DNA of 38,766 nt, from the NCBI GenBank assembly GCA_937877655.1, contig CALFJC010000015.1, positions 1 through 38,766 of the forward strand. Direction: 5' to 3'. Under the pieces are notes generated by a model, which saw only the letters and a list, made by a program, of their open reading frames with translations, had not been told where the DNA came from and did no database searches. The position numbers were made by a program, and so were the translations under genes. Within the stretch, counting starts at the first letter, position 1. The number at the start of each line of letters is the position of its first letter. This document shows, in pieces, positions 1-7,361 of the stretch. This DNA comes from an uncultured Selenomonadales bacterium (GTDB lineage Bacteria; Bacillota; Negativicutes; Selenomonadales; Selenomonadaceae).

Positions 1-312
<312 letters not shown>

Positions 313-364
313 TGTGAATTCTAATATTTCTTTCCTGTGTGATTTTCAGGGAATTAAATCCCTA

Positions 365-480
365 ACCGGTGAAGACAGCTGAGTGGTTCCACCTGTTCCC
401 ATTCCGAACACAGCAGTTAAGCACTCATACGCCGAAGGTACTCGGGTGGCGACGCCCCGGTAGACTAGGTATTTGCCGGT
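365..480 (+). rRNA. rrf: 5S ribosomal RNA
   Basis: The sequence shows the 5S hallmarks CCATTCCGAACACAG (loop B and C region) and CCGAAGGTACT. Helix I closes between ACCGGTGAA at 365-373 and TTTGCCGGT at 472-480, with two wobble pairs. This gives a molecule of about 116 nt, the expected length. It lies about 50 nt after the 23S end. Confidence 0.95.
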
Positions 481-487
481 AAAAAAT

Positions 488-520
488 CAGCCTTGGGTCT
501 GAAAAGATTCAAGGCTGTAT
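488..520 (+). terminator. Hairpin between 5S rRNA and tRNA-His
   Basis: CAGCCTTG (488-495) pairs perfectly with CAAGGCTG (510-517) around a 14-nt loop and is followed by TATTTC. The U-tract is poor. It may therefore be a leaky terminator, or a processing hairpin that separates 5S from the tRNAs in one transcript. Which of the two cannot be decided from sequence. Confidence 0.45.
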
Positions 521-528
521 TTCAAAAT

Positions 529-605
529 GGCGGTTGTGGTGAAGCGGTCAACACTCCGGATTGTGGCTCCGGCACACATGGGTTCGATCCCCATCAATCG
601 CCCCA
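529..605 (+). tRNA. tRNA-His (anticodon GTG)
   Basis: A complete cloverleaf is visible. The acceptor stem GCGGTTG pairs with CAATCGC. The histidine-specific extra G at position -1 (529) is encoded and faces the C73 discriminator (602). The anticodon arm CCGGA-TTGTGGC-TCCGG carries GTG. The T arm contains GGTTCGATCCC, and the 3' CCA is encoded at 603-605. It sits one base upstream of tRNA-Trp and is probably transcribed with the rRNA operon. Confidence 0.97.
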
Positions 606-606
606 C

Positions 607-682
<76 letters not shown>

Positions 683-694
683 CAATGAAAAATC

Positions 695-725
695 AGAGCC
701 GTTGTCTGCGCGACACGGCTCTTTT
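695..725 (+). terminator. Rho-independent terminator after tRNA-Trp
   Basis: AGAGCCG followed by TTGTC pairs with GACACGGCTCT with one bulged T, then runs into TTTT. It closes the rRNA-tRNA transcription unit. Confidence 0.85.
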
Positions 726-745
726 GAATTTCGGAGGTGTTTGTT

Positions 746-844
746 ATGAATTTATTGCGCTGGGGAATTCGGGCGATAATCGCTGTGGCAGTCGCTCATT
801 TGATTTTCTTGTTGTTCATGCTGTTTAAAGTTCTGACTGCTTGA
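746..844 (+). CDS. Small single-pass membrane peptide, 32 aa
   Basis: This short reading frame has an ATG 6 nt after a strong GGAGGTG site (734-739). The peptide starts MNLLRWGIRA. A hydrophobic stretch rich in I, A, V, L and F spans about residues 10-31, so it should be one membrane helix with a basic N-terminus. It follows the rRNA-tRNA terminator directly and ends just before a terminator. I do not recognise a family. The good ribosome binding site and coherent hydrophobic profile argue for a real gene, but the length makes chance possible. Confidence 0.5.
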   Translation: MNLLRWGIRAIIAVAVAHLIFLLFMLFKVLTA

Positions 845-860
845 CAGTTTTTCGAGAAAT

Positions 861-888
861 AAAAAATCCCGAATGCTATTCTTCGGGA
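861..888 (-). terminator. Terminator of the 876-1235 gene (minus strand)
   Basis: Read on the minus strand, TCCCGAA pairs with TTCGGGA and is followed by TTTTTT. The stem overlaps the last codons of the minus-strand gene ending at 876. Confidence 0.75.
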
Positions 889-1235
889 AAAGAATTTTGT
901 TTGGCGTTTTGGTTGATTGATTGAATCAGCTTTAAGATAAGCTTTTGAGTGTCGGCAGGCAGTTTATTAAATTCGGCGAGTAAATTTTTCTCTGTAGCCG
1001 AAAGTTTTTGTGTCGGGCTCGACGCTGATTGACTGACGATTGAAAGGTTATCGGCTTGATGGCGGGCTATAAATTCTTCGACGGCGTTTTGAATCAGCAT
1101 TGAAAGACTTAGATTTAATTCTGCCGCGCCTTGCTTGTAAATATCGCGTTTGCCTTTTGGAACGTCAACTGCTAACTGGTCGCGTTTTTCTGCCCGATAT
1201 TTCGCATTCGCTTTTCTTTTTGATTCAGTCACCAT
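876..1235 (-). CDS. Ribbon-helix-helix-like (CopG/Arc type) protein, 119 aa
   Basis: The N-terminal 50 residues are strongly basic (KRKANAKYRAEKRDQ). They are followed by VDVPKGKRDIYKQGAAELNLSLS and a predicted helix, the beta-strand plus two-helix pattern of CopG/Arc ribbon-helix-helix DNA-binding proteins. Such proteins are plasmid or chromosomal repressors or antitoxins that act as dimers. The C-terminal 60 residues are polar and helical and have no recognisable domain. The gene has its own promoter (1258-1285), a purine-rich site (GGGGGA) upstream of ATG, and its own terminator. No toxin gene is adjacent, so an antitoxin role is not supported; a small autonomous regulator fits better. Confidence 0.7.
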   Translation of the reverse strand: MVTESKRKANAKYRAEKRDQLAVDVPKGKRDIYKQGAAELNLSLSMLIQNAVEEFIARHQADNLSIVSQSASSPTQKLSATEKNLLAEFNKLPADTQKLILKLIQSINQNAKQNSFPEE

Positions 1236-1257
1236 ATAAAATCCCCCTTTTTTGTTG

Positions 1258-1285
1258 ATTATACAACACAGGGGGAATTTTTCAA
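1258..1285 (-). promoter_or_regulatory. Sigma-70-type promoter for the 876-1235 gene
   Basis: On the minus strand, TTGAAA (1280-1285) and TATAAT (1258-1263) are separated by 16 bp. The predicted start lies about 15-20 nt before the ATG. Confidence 0.7.
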
Positions 1286-1300
1286 CGCGAGGAAAATTTT

Positions 1301-2053
1301 TTAGAGAAATTCTTCTTGTCTAATCACTTCGGAAAGGACAATCGCGGCGGAAGTTGCAACGTTCAAACTCTCGGCGTGCCCGATCATAGGTATGAAAATT
1401 TTTTGCGTAGCGTCGAGAATCTCTTTTGAAACTCCGACAGCCTCTGAGCCGAAAACTATTGCGACATTCTTTTTTGTGAAGTCATGACGAAAATAAATTT
1501 CTGCCGACTTGTCGACTGCCGCCGCCAAAATTTCTGCGCCGCACGAATTCATCTCCAATAAAAAATCTGCGCGGGACATTTTTATAATCGGTAAATAAAA
1601 AATCGCGCCCATTGACGAACGAACGACTTTCGGATTAAAAATTTCTGCCGAGCCGTCCAATAAAATTACTCCGCAATCAAAAGCCGCCGCCGTCCGCAAA
1701 ATCGTGCCGACATTGCCCGGATCTTGCACGCCGTCCAATGCCACGATTATTTTTTTTGCAATCACTTCTTCCAACGTCGAAAATTTTTGTCGGACAACCA
1801 GCAAAATTCCCTGCGGCGTCTCCGTGTCACTGATTTTTTCCATAACCGCCGAAGAAATTTCTTCCAAATTTTTCAGACGCCCGACCAAATTTCTTCCGCG
1901 CTCTTCCGATAAAAATTCCCGCGTGTAAAATCCAAACTCAATCTGCGCGAGCGGCACTTCCTCACAAAGTCTCAACCCTTCCGCGACGAAAAGTTTCAAT
2001 TCGTTGCGGAATTTTTTTTGTCCGAGCTTGCGGACGAGTTTTATATTTGACAT
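1301..2053 (-). CDS. SpoU/TrmH-family RNA 2'-O-ribose methyltransferase, 250 aa
   Basis: This is an S-adenosylmethionine-dependent methyltransferase of the SPOUT (SpoU) class that modifies a ribose in rRNA or tRNA. Motif 1 is DGVQDPGNVGTILRTA around residue 110. Motif 2 is IVFGSEAVGVS around residue 200. Motif 3 is IPMIGHAESLNVATSAAI near the C-terminus and forms the knotted cofactor site. The N-terminal 95 residues match the small substrate-binding domain of RlmB/YsgA-like members. Length is normal for that group. The start is an ATG with GGAGGAT 8 nt upstream. The exact target nucleotide cannot be read from sequence. Confidence 0.93.
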   Translation of the reverse strand: MSNIKLVRKLGQKKFRNELKLFVAEGLRLCEEVPLAQIEFGFYTREFLSEERGRNLVGRLKNLEEISSAVMEKISDTETPQGILLVVRQKFSTLEEVIAKKIIVALDGVQDPGNVGTILRTAAAFDCGVILLDGSAEIFNPKVVRSSMGAIFYLPIIKMSRADFLLEMNSCGAEILAAAVDKSAEIYFRHDFTKKNVAIVFGSEAVGVSKEILDATQKIFIPMIGHAESLNVATSAAIVLSEVIRQEEFL

Positions 2054-2125
2054 TTAATATCCTCCGTGCTATAAAATTTTCAGTTTGTTCATTGTTAAAG
2101 ATTTTTTTTTGGGGAGATGATCAGA

Positions 2126-2344
2126 TTGAAAAAAACTTACAAAATCGAGGTCGATTGCGCCAACTGCGCCAGCCTTATGGAGACGGAAGCCAAAAAAACT
2201 TCGGGCGTCAAAGATGCCGTCGTTAATTTCATGACGCTCAAAATGAAAGTCGAGTTTGAAGACGGCGCAGACCCTAAAGAAGTTATGGAGCGCGTCCGCG
2301 AAAATTGTAAGCGCGTCGAGAGGGATTGCGAAATTTTCTTGTAA
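2126..2344 (+). CDS. Stand-alone heavy-metal-associated (HMA) domain protein
   Basis: A 72-aa ferredoxin-like HMA domain with the metal-binding motif VDCANCAS (CxxC) near the N-terminus. The DCANCA form is typical of the N-terminal domains of ZntA/CadA-type zinc, cadmium and lead exporters rather than copper chaperones. The next gene is such an ATPase lacking this domain, so this protein probably delivers metal to it or regulates it. An in-frame ATG at 2117 abuts the GGGGAG site. TTG at 2126 has 9-nt spacing, and the ATPase gene has the same layout, so TTG 2126 is preferred. Confidence 0.88.
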   Translation: MKKTYKIEVDCANCASLMETEAKKTSGVKDAVVNFMTLKMKVEFEDGADPKEVMERVRENCKRVERDCEIFL

Positions 2345-2353
2345 AAATCTGCG

Positions 2354-2382
2354 TTGACTTTTGAAAATCTCCGTGATATAAA
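2354..2382 (+). promoter_or_regulatory. Promoter of the P-type ATPase gene
   Basis: TTGACT (2354-2359) and TATAAA (2377-2382) are separated by 17 bp, just after the stop codon of the HMA gene. The ATPase can therefore be transcribed separately from the HMA gene. Confidence 0.7.
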
Positions 2383-2388
2383 TTCTTA

Positions 2389-2409
2389 AATGATAATCAT
2401 TGATAATCA
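2389..2409 (+). promoter_or_regulatory. Fur-family-like operator at the ATPase promoter
   Basis: TGATAATCA occurs twice (2391-2399 and 2401-2409), giving TGATAATCATTGATAATCA. The first 11 bases match the classical Fur-box core TGATAATNATTATCA. The site lies 7 bp downstream of the -10 hexamer, around the expected transcription start, an ideal position for repression. Fur, Zur or another family member could bind; the sequence alone does not say which. Confidence 0.6.
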
Positions 2410-2424
2410 CGGAGATGAATCAAA

Positions 2425-4290
2425 TTGTCAACAAAGCAAAAGAAAAATCTTGCAAGAATCCTAATCGCGGCGATAATGTCGGTCGCTCTGAACTTCGTCG
2501 AGTGCTCCGGCATCACGCGATTTATTTTTTATCTCGTCCCCTATCTTGTCGTCGGCTACGATATTTTGCTGAAGGCATTTCACGGGATAAAAAATCTGCG
2601 CGCACTTGACGAAGGACTTTTGATGACAATCGCAACGCTCGGCGCAATGGCTCTTGCCGTTTACGAAGACGGCGATTACACCGAAGCCGTCGCCGTTATG
2701 TTATTTTATCAAATCGGCGAATGGTTTCAAAGTTACGCCGTCGGCAAAAGCCGCAAAAATATTTCCGAGCTCATGGACATTCGCCCCGATTATGCCAACG
2801 TCGAAACAGAAAACGGGCTTGAACAGGTTGATCCCGATGAAGTCGAAGTCGGAACAATTATTGTCGTTCAGCCCGGAGAAAAAATTCCGATTGACGGCGT
2901 CATTATCGAAGGAAATTCCGCGCTGAACACGGTTGCTTTGACGGGCGAAAGTCTTCCGCGTGAAGTTTCCGAAGGCGCGGAAGTCATCAGCGGCAGCATT
3001 AATCTTAACGGCGTTTTGAAAATCCGAACAACAAAAGAATTCGGCGAATCAACCGCCTCGAAAATTCTTGAACTCGTTGAAGACGCAAGCTCAAGAAAAT
3101 CCAAGTCCGAAAATTTTATCACGAAATTTGCCCGAATTTATACGCCCGCCGTCGTTATCTGCGCGGGAGCTCTGGCGATTATCCCGCCGATTTTTTCGGG
3201 CGATTGGAGCACTTGGATTTATCGTGCGCTGATTTTTCTCGTTATAAGTTGTCCCTGCGCGTTGGTGATAAGTATTCCGCTGAGTTTCTTCGCGGGTATC
3301 GGCGGCGCAAGTCGCGAAGGAATTTTAATCAAGGGCTCCAATTTTCTTGAGACACTTTCAAAAGTTAAAACCGTCGTTCTCGATAAAACAGGAACATTGA
3401 CGCAGGGAAATTTTGAAGTCGACGCCGTCCACAGCAAAAATCTCAACTTCAGCGAAAAAGAACTTTTGCATCTCGCCGCGCACGTCGAAAGATATTCCAC
3501 ACACCCCATAGCCAATTCGTTGAGAAAAGCTTATCCGAATGAACGCGATGATTGCTCGGTTGAAGGCGTCGAAGAAATTGCGGGGCGCGGCATTCGCGCA
3601 AAAATTAACGGGCAAATCGTCTGCGTCGGCAACGAAAAATTTATGGACGAGATCGGCGCGAAGTGGAAGGCTTGTCGAAAAGTCGGGACGATTATTCATG
3701 TTGCGGTTGACGGCGAATATGCGGGGCATGTCGTCATTTCCGATTCACTTAAGCCGCATGCAAAAGAAGCCGTCGCCGAATTGAACTGCGCGGGCGTCGA
3801 AAATATTTTCATGCTGACGGGCGACAGTGAAAAAATCGCGTCGAAAGTCGCGGCGGAAGTCGGCATTAAAAATTATCGCAGTGAACTTTTGCCCGCCGAT
3901 AAAGTCACCGAGTTTGAAAAAATTTTATCTGCGCAAAAAGGAGATTCAAAAGTTGCCTTCGTAGGAGATGGCATAAACGATGCGCCCGTTTTATCCCGCG
4001 CAGATGTCGGAATTGCAATGGGCGCGTTGGGCTCGGACGCGGCTATTGAGGCGGCGGACGTTGTCTTGATGGACGACGATCCGTTGAAAATTTCCAAAGC
4101 AATAAAAATTTCTCGCAAGTGCTTGGCAATCGTCAAGCAAAATATTTTCTTCGCAATCGGAATAAAATTTTTATGTTTGATACTCGGCGCGGTCGGGCTG
4201 GCGAATATGTGGGCGGCAATTTTTGCGGACGTCGGCGTCATGATTCTCGCAGTCTTAAATGCAATACGAACTTTAGCTTATAGCTTATAG
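2425..4290 (+). CDS. P1B-type heavy-metal-translocating ATPase (ZntA/CadA-like), 621 aa
   Basis: ATP-driven export of divalent metal ions across the cytoplasmic membrane. Visible motifs are the actuator TGES, the CPC metal-binding motif in TM6 (about residues 276-278), the phosphorylation site DKTGT (about 320), HP in STHPIA, and the hinge GDGINDAP (about 514). TM7-TM8 carry the conserved Lys (IKFLCL) and Asp (FADVGVM), which are typical of the P1B-2 zinc/cadmium/lead subgroup. The usual N-terminal HMA domain is absent and is encoded by the preceding gene. The start is TTG 2425 with GGAG 10 nt upstream. The last codons (LAYSL and stop) lie in a period-7 repeat array. A Fur-like box hints that iron could be a physiological substrate or signal. 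Confidence 0.93.
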   Translation: MSTKQKKNLARILIAAIMSVALNFVECSGITRFIFYLVPYLVVGYDILLKAFHGIKNLRALDEGLLMTIATLGAMALAVYEDGDYTEAVAVMLFYQIGEWFQSYAVGKSRKNISELMDIRPDYANVETENGLEQVDPDEVEVGTIIVVQPGEKIPIDGVIIEGNSALNTVALTGESLPREVSEGAEVISGSINLNGVLKIRTTKEFGESTASKILELVEDASSRKSKSENFITKFARIYTPAVVICAGALAIIPPIFSGDWSTWIYRALIFLVISCPCALVISIPLSFFAGIGGASREGILIKGSNFLETLSKVKTVVLDKTGTLTQGNFEVDAVHSKNLNFSEKELLHLAAHVERYSTHPIANSLRKAYPNERDDCSVEGVEEIAGRGIRAKINGQIVCVGNEKFMDEIGAKWKACRKVGTIIHVAVDGEYAGHVVISDSLKPHAKEAVAELNCAGVENIFMLTGDSEKIASKVAAEVGIKNYRSELLPADKVTEFEKILSAQKGDSKVAFVGDGINDAPVLSRADVGIAMGALGSDAAIEAADVVLMDDDPLKISKAIKISRKCLAIVKQNIFFAIGIKFLCLILGAVGLANMWAAIFADVGVMILAVLNAIRTLAYSL

Positions 4291-4371
4291 CTAATAGCTA
4301 ATAGCTTATAGCTAATAGCTTATAGCTGATAGTTTTTTCCTATAAGCTATAACCTATAACCTATAAGCTAA
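4273..4371 (+). repeat. Period-7 repeat array TAGCTTA with an inverted arm
   Basis: About eight tandem 7-mers (TAGCTTA, TAGCTAA, TAGCTGA) are followed, after TTTTTTCC, by an inverted arm of about four units (TATAAGC, TATAACC). The two arms could fold into a long AT-rich hairpin. The array starts inside the ATPase gene and supplies its last codons and stop. Confidence 0.85.
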
Positions 4372-4388
4372 CAGAGGAGGTTTTGATT

Positions 4389-5075
4389 ATGGAAGAGACT
4401 TCAATTTTTTCCGAGACATTAAATTTTCTAAGCTTGGGATTAAGCGTCGTGCTGTTGTTGGCAGTGGCTTATCTCTGGTCAAGTAACAGCCGCAAAACTC
4501 TGCAACTTCAACAACTTCAATCAGATTTGCAACGCGTGAAAAAAACTTTAAGCGCATTGGAAGAAAAAGTGCGGGAAATACGCGAGCCGAAAATTATTTC
4601 CGACGTCCCGCAAGTCGAGCCGTTCGGAATGGATATGGACGAACATAAAGAATTGCGAATCACGCCGCTTGCGCCGCAAAAACTTTGGATGAATTTCGTA
4701 AAAGAATTTAACGACTTCGCGGCAGAATTGGCGTCGCCGGGACAATTAAAAAAGTGCGAGAAATTTGTTCGCGAAAACAAATTGAAAATTCTCACTTACG
4801 GCAGCTCCACAACTTTTCGTCCCGCCATTGACGTTAAGGACAGCATTTATTGGGCGTTCAAATGTTCGGGCAATGAATTTGCCGTTGTGCCCAATCCCAT
4901 GAATCCTTGCGACGGAGAACTTGTTGAATTCGGCGGCATGAAGGAAATTTACGCGCTGAATTATCAAGACGGCGTTTATCGGAAATATTTCGTCAAGTTG
5001 CCCGCGATTTTTACTTCAGACCCGTTAAAAGGTTGGACGCTGAAAGATACCGGCGTTGTAAATTTGGAGCGATAA
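4389..5075 (+). CDS. Membrane-anchored coiled-coil protein of unknown function, 228 aa
   Basis: Not recognised as a known family. Residues about 10-32 (LNFLSLGLSVVLLLAVAYLW) form a single membrane anchor. A heptad-rich coiled coil (LQQLQSDLQRVKKTLSALEE) follows to about residue 65. The remaining 160 residues are soluble, with aromatic-rich strands (LRITPLAPQKLWMNF, YWAFKCSGNEFAVV). The second part could be a small globular sensor or scaffold domain. An in-frame TTG at 4383 lies too close to the AGAGGAGG site (4373-4380), while ATG 4389 has 8-nt spacing. It sits between the metal ATPase and the NagZ-like lipoprotein with repeat arrays on both sides, so no operon partner is obvious. Confidence 0.7.
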   Translation: MEETSIFSETLNFLSLGLSVVLLLAVAYLWSSNSRKTLQLQQLQSDLQRVKKTLSALEEKVREIREPKIISDVPQVEPFGMDMDEHKELRITPLAPQKLWMNFVKEFNDFAAELASPGQLKKCEKFVRENKLKILTYGSSTTFRPAIDVKDSIYWAFKCSGNEFAVVPNPMNPCDGELVEFGGMKEIYALNYQDGVYRKYFVKLPAIFTSDPLKGWTLKDTGVVNLER

Positions 5076-5079
5076 ATTC

Positions 5080-5111
5080 AATTAGGAATTAGGAATGAGG
5101 AATTAGGAATG
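5080..5111 (+). repeat. Period-7 repeat array AATTAGG
   Basis: Four tandem 7-mers (AATTAGG, AATTAGG, AATGAGG, AATTAGG) run directly into the ATG of the NagZ-like gene. The repeat itself therefore supplies the GAGG/TAGG Shine-Dalgarno-like sequence and the AATGA start context. Confidence 0.85.
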
Positions 5112-6206
5112 AAGAAATTCTTAATGATAATCTGCGCGGCAATTTTTTTGTTGACGGGTTGCGGCGAAGTTCGGGAAGTCAAAGCCGACGTTATGCCGCC
5201 GCCCGACCCGATTGAAGAAAAATTAAACTCAATGACGCTCGAAGAAAAAATCGGGCAAATGGTTATGATCGGAGTTTACGGCACGGAATTAAACGACGAC
5301 ATAATTTTTTCGCTGAATAATTTTCATTTCGGCGGGATAATTTTTTACGACAGGAATTTGGAAAATGTTGCGCAGGCTGAAAAATTTGCGAACGACATTG
5401 AGGCGGCGGCGAGTCAAAAAGTTCCGTTATTCTTTTCGATTGACGAGGAAGGCGGACGCGTTGCTCGCGGCAGAAATTTTTTGGAAGCCGCGCCTTCGCA
5501 AGAGAGCATAGGTTTTGAAGGCGACCCCGAAATTGCAAAATATTGGGCGAAACACAACGCGCAGATTTTAAAAAGTATCGGCGTCAACATAAATTTTGCG
5601 CCCGTCGCAGATGTCGGAAGTCGCGACACTCGTTCCTTCGGAGATGACGCGCTCCTTGTTGCGCAGTTCGTGGACGCCGCCGCGCATGGTTACGAGGAAG
5701 AAAATTTTCTTTACACGCTGAAACATTTTCCCGGTATCGGCAAAAGTAAAATTGATCCGCACCAAGAAATTTCCAACGTCGAAGACAGCCGAGAAATTTT
5801 GGACGCGGAAGATTTGCCGCCGTTCAAAAAAATTATTCGCGAACACGATAACTCAAAATTTATGGTTATGGTCGGACATTTGAAATACGACGCGATTGAT
5901 CCGATAAATTCTGCGAGTTTGTCGCCCGCAATTATGACGGGGCTTCTTCGCAACGAATTAGGTTTTTCGGGCGTTGTGATAACCGATGATTTGGAAATGG
6001 GCGCGATAAAAAATCATACCGACTTGCCGACTTTGGGCGTGAAAATGATTTTGGCGGGCGGAGACATTGCGCTTGTCTGCCACAATTACGAAAGCCAGCA
6101 AATTGTTTACAACAGCATTTTAGCGGCAGTCAAACGCGGAGAAATTTCCGAAGCGCGAATCAATGAATCTGTCCGCAGAATTTTGAGGATGAAGGCGCAT
6201 TTATAA
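5109..6206 (+). CDS. nagZ: Glycoside hydrolase family 3 lipoprotein, NagZ-like beta-N-acetylhexosaminidase, 365 aa
   Basis: Predicted to cleave N-acetylglucosamine from muropeptides during peptidoglycan turnover. A lipoprotein signal (MKKFLMIICAAIFLLTGCG, lipobox LTGC) places it on the outer face of the membrane. The GH3 TIM barrel starts near residue 40 (MTLEEKIGQMVMIG). IDEEGGRVARG, KHFPGIG and DPHQE (the His dyad region, about residue 217) are typical of NagZ. The catalytic nucleophile Asp is in ITDDLEMGAI (about residue 291). There is no GH3 C-terminal domain, as usual for NagZ. The start ATG is formed at the end of a period-7 repeat. Confidence 0.92.
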   Translation: MKKFLMIICAAIFLLTGCGEVREVKADVMPPPDPIEEKLNSMTLEEKIGQMVMIGVYGTELNDDIIFSLNNFHFGGIIFYDRNLENVAQAEKFANDIEAAASQKVPLFFSIDEEGGRVARGRNFLEAAPSQESIGFEGDPEIAKYWAKHNAQILKSIGVNINFAPVADVGSRDTRSFGDDALLVAQFVDAAAHGYEEENFLYTLKHFPGIGKSKIDPHQEISNVEDSREILDAEDLPPFKKIIREHDNSKFMVMVGHLKYDAIDPINSASLSPAIMTGLLRNELGFSGVVITDDLEMGAIKNHTDLPTLGVKMILAGGDIALVCHNYESQQIVYNSILAAVKRGEISEARINESVRRILRMKAHL

Positions 6207-6250
6207 TTAGGAATTATGAATTAGGAATTAGGAATGGGGAATGAAGAATT
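6205..6250 (+). repeat. Period-7 repeat array AATTAGG before the nitrilase gene
   Basis: Degenerate tandem units (AATTAGG, AATTATG, AATTAGG, AATTAGG, AATGGGG, AATGAAG, AATTA) start at the stop codon of the NagZ-like gene. They run into the N-terminus of the next reading frame. Confidence 0.8.
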
Positions 6251-6991
6251 AAAATTTCAATCGCACAATTCAAATCGAAACTCGGCGCGGTCGAAGAGAA
6301 TTTTTTGACGGCGGCGCGATTAATCGAGGCGGCAAAAAATTCCGACGTGATAATTTTGCCGGAACTTTGGTCGACGGGCTATTATCCCGTTCCCGTTGAA
6401 AATTTCGCCGATAAAAACGGCAATCGAACCAAAGAATTTCTCTGCGCGGCGGCGAAGAAATTTAACGTGAACATAATCGGCGGCTCGGTCATAGTTGAGA
6501 GCGGCGGAAGATTTTATAATCATTGTCTCGTTGTCAATCGGCGCGGAGAAATTGCGGGTGAATACACCAAAACGCATCTTTTCAGCTTTGCAAAGGAGAA
6601 CGAAGTTTTCCGCGCAGGCAATACAATTTCTGTCGTCGAGCTTGACGGCGTGAAATGCGGCTTGGCAATTTGTTACGATTTGCGTTTTCCCGAATTCATA
6701 AGGAAAATTGCTCTGGCGGGCGCGGAAATTATTTTTATTCCCGCCGCATGGAGTTTAAAACGTCTGACGCCCCGACAAATTTTGACTAAAGCGCGGGCGA
6801 TTGAAAATCAAGTTTTTATCGTCTTCGCGAACTCTTCGGGCAAATCGGAAATTATAAATCCGCTCGGAGAAATTTTGGCGGAGTCGGGGCGCGGCGAAGA
6901 AATTTTGACGGCAGAAATAAATCTTCACGAACGAACAGAAATTATCGGCACAATGAATCTTTTGGCGGACAGAAATTTGAACGTCGATTGA
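6248..6991 (+). CDS. Nitrilase-superfamily carbon-nitrogen hydrolase, no canonical start codon
   Basis: Cytoplasmic amidase or omega-amidase type enzyme. The catalytic triad is visible: Glu in LPELWSTGYY, Lys in EYTKTHLF and Cys in LAICYDLRFPE. The first beta strand of the fold (KISIAQFKSK) is read from 6251 onward, but no ATG, GTG or TTG precedes it in frame. The stop TGA at 6242 leaves only ATT (6248) as a near-cognate start. The first canonical start, TTG 6305, would delete that strand. Removing one A from the run at 6247-6248 would restore ATG AAG ATT and an N-terminus MKIKISIAQF. Either this is a one-base insertion in the repeat (mutation or sequencing error), or ATT is used. Substrate unknown. 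Confidence 0.85.
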   Translation: MKISIAQFKSKLGAVEENFLTAARLIEAAKNSDVIILPELWSTGYYPVPVENFADKNGNRTKEFLCAAAKKFNVNIIGGSVIVESGGRFYNHCLVVNRRGEIAGEYTKTHLFSFAKENEVFRAGNTISVVELDGVKCGLAICYDLRFPEFIRKIALAGAEIIFIPAAWSLKRLTPRQILTKARAIENQVFIVFANSSGKSEIINPLGEILAESGRGEEILTAEINLHERTEIIGTMNLLADRNLNVD

Positions 6992-6994
6992 AAT

Positions 6995-7027
6995 TGGCGG
7001 ACATAAAAAAGTGCCCGTCTTTTTTTA
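6995..7027 (+). terminator. Possible terminator after the nitrilase gene
   Basis: CGGACAT pairs with GTGCCCG (one mismatch, one wobble) around an A-rich loop and is followed by TCTTTTTTT. The stem is weak but the U-tract is good. Confidence 0.45.
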
Positions 7028-7050
7028 TCGAAAAAAATTTTCAAAAGCGG

Positions 7051-7079
7051 TTGATACTTGTTTTCAGGCATGATAAAAT
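7051..7079 (+). promoter_or_regulatory. Promoter of the feoA-feoB operon
   Basis: TTGATA (7051-7056) and TAAAAT (7074-7079) are separated by 17 bp and lie about 45 bp before feoA. I see no convincing Fur box near it. Confidence 0.6.
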
Positions 7080-7123
7080 TCGTACAAACTGAAACGAAAA
7101 TCTTTTTCAAGGAGTGAGGAAGC

Positions 7124-7348
7124 TTGACACTCGACGAAACAAAAACAGGAATGATTGTAAGGATAGATTCTGTCGGCGAGTCGAATTTAAAACAGCGTTT
7201 GATGACAATGGGTTTAATTCCCGGCACGCGGGTAGAAATTTTGAATTCGGCACCGCTCGGAGATCCTATCGCTTTGAGACTTCGCTCTTACAATTTGGCA
7301 ATGCGTAAAGCCGATGCCGCGCAGATCGAAGTTTCGCAAGTTCAATAA
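7124..7348 (+). CDS. feoA: Ferrous iron transport protein A (FeoA), 74 aa
   Basis: Small cytoplasmic SH3-like protein that works with the FeoB permease in Fe(II) uptake. The typical pattern is clear: TGMIVRIDSVGESNLKQRL, then MGLIPGTRVEILNSAPLGDPIALRL, the conserved MGxxPGxxV core. The start is TTG at 7124 with AAGGAG 9 nt upstream. It is followed after 13 nt by feoB, so the two are one operon. Confidence 0.93.
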   Translation: MTLDETKTGMIVRIDSVGESNLKQRLMTMGLIPGTRVEILNSAPLGDPIALRLRSYNLAMRKADAAQIEVSQVQ

Positions 7349-7361
7349 GGAGGTTGAGAAA

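Noticed and set aside
876..1235. Antitoxin of a toxin-antitoxin pair
   Set aside because: The ribbon-helix-helix-like N-terminus suggested it. However, the gene has its own promoter and terminator, and no toxin-sized gene is adjacent on the same strand.
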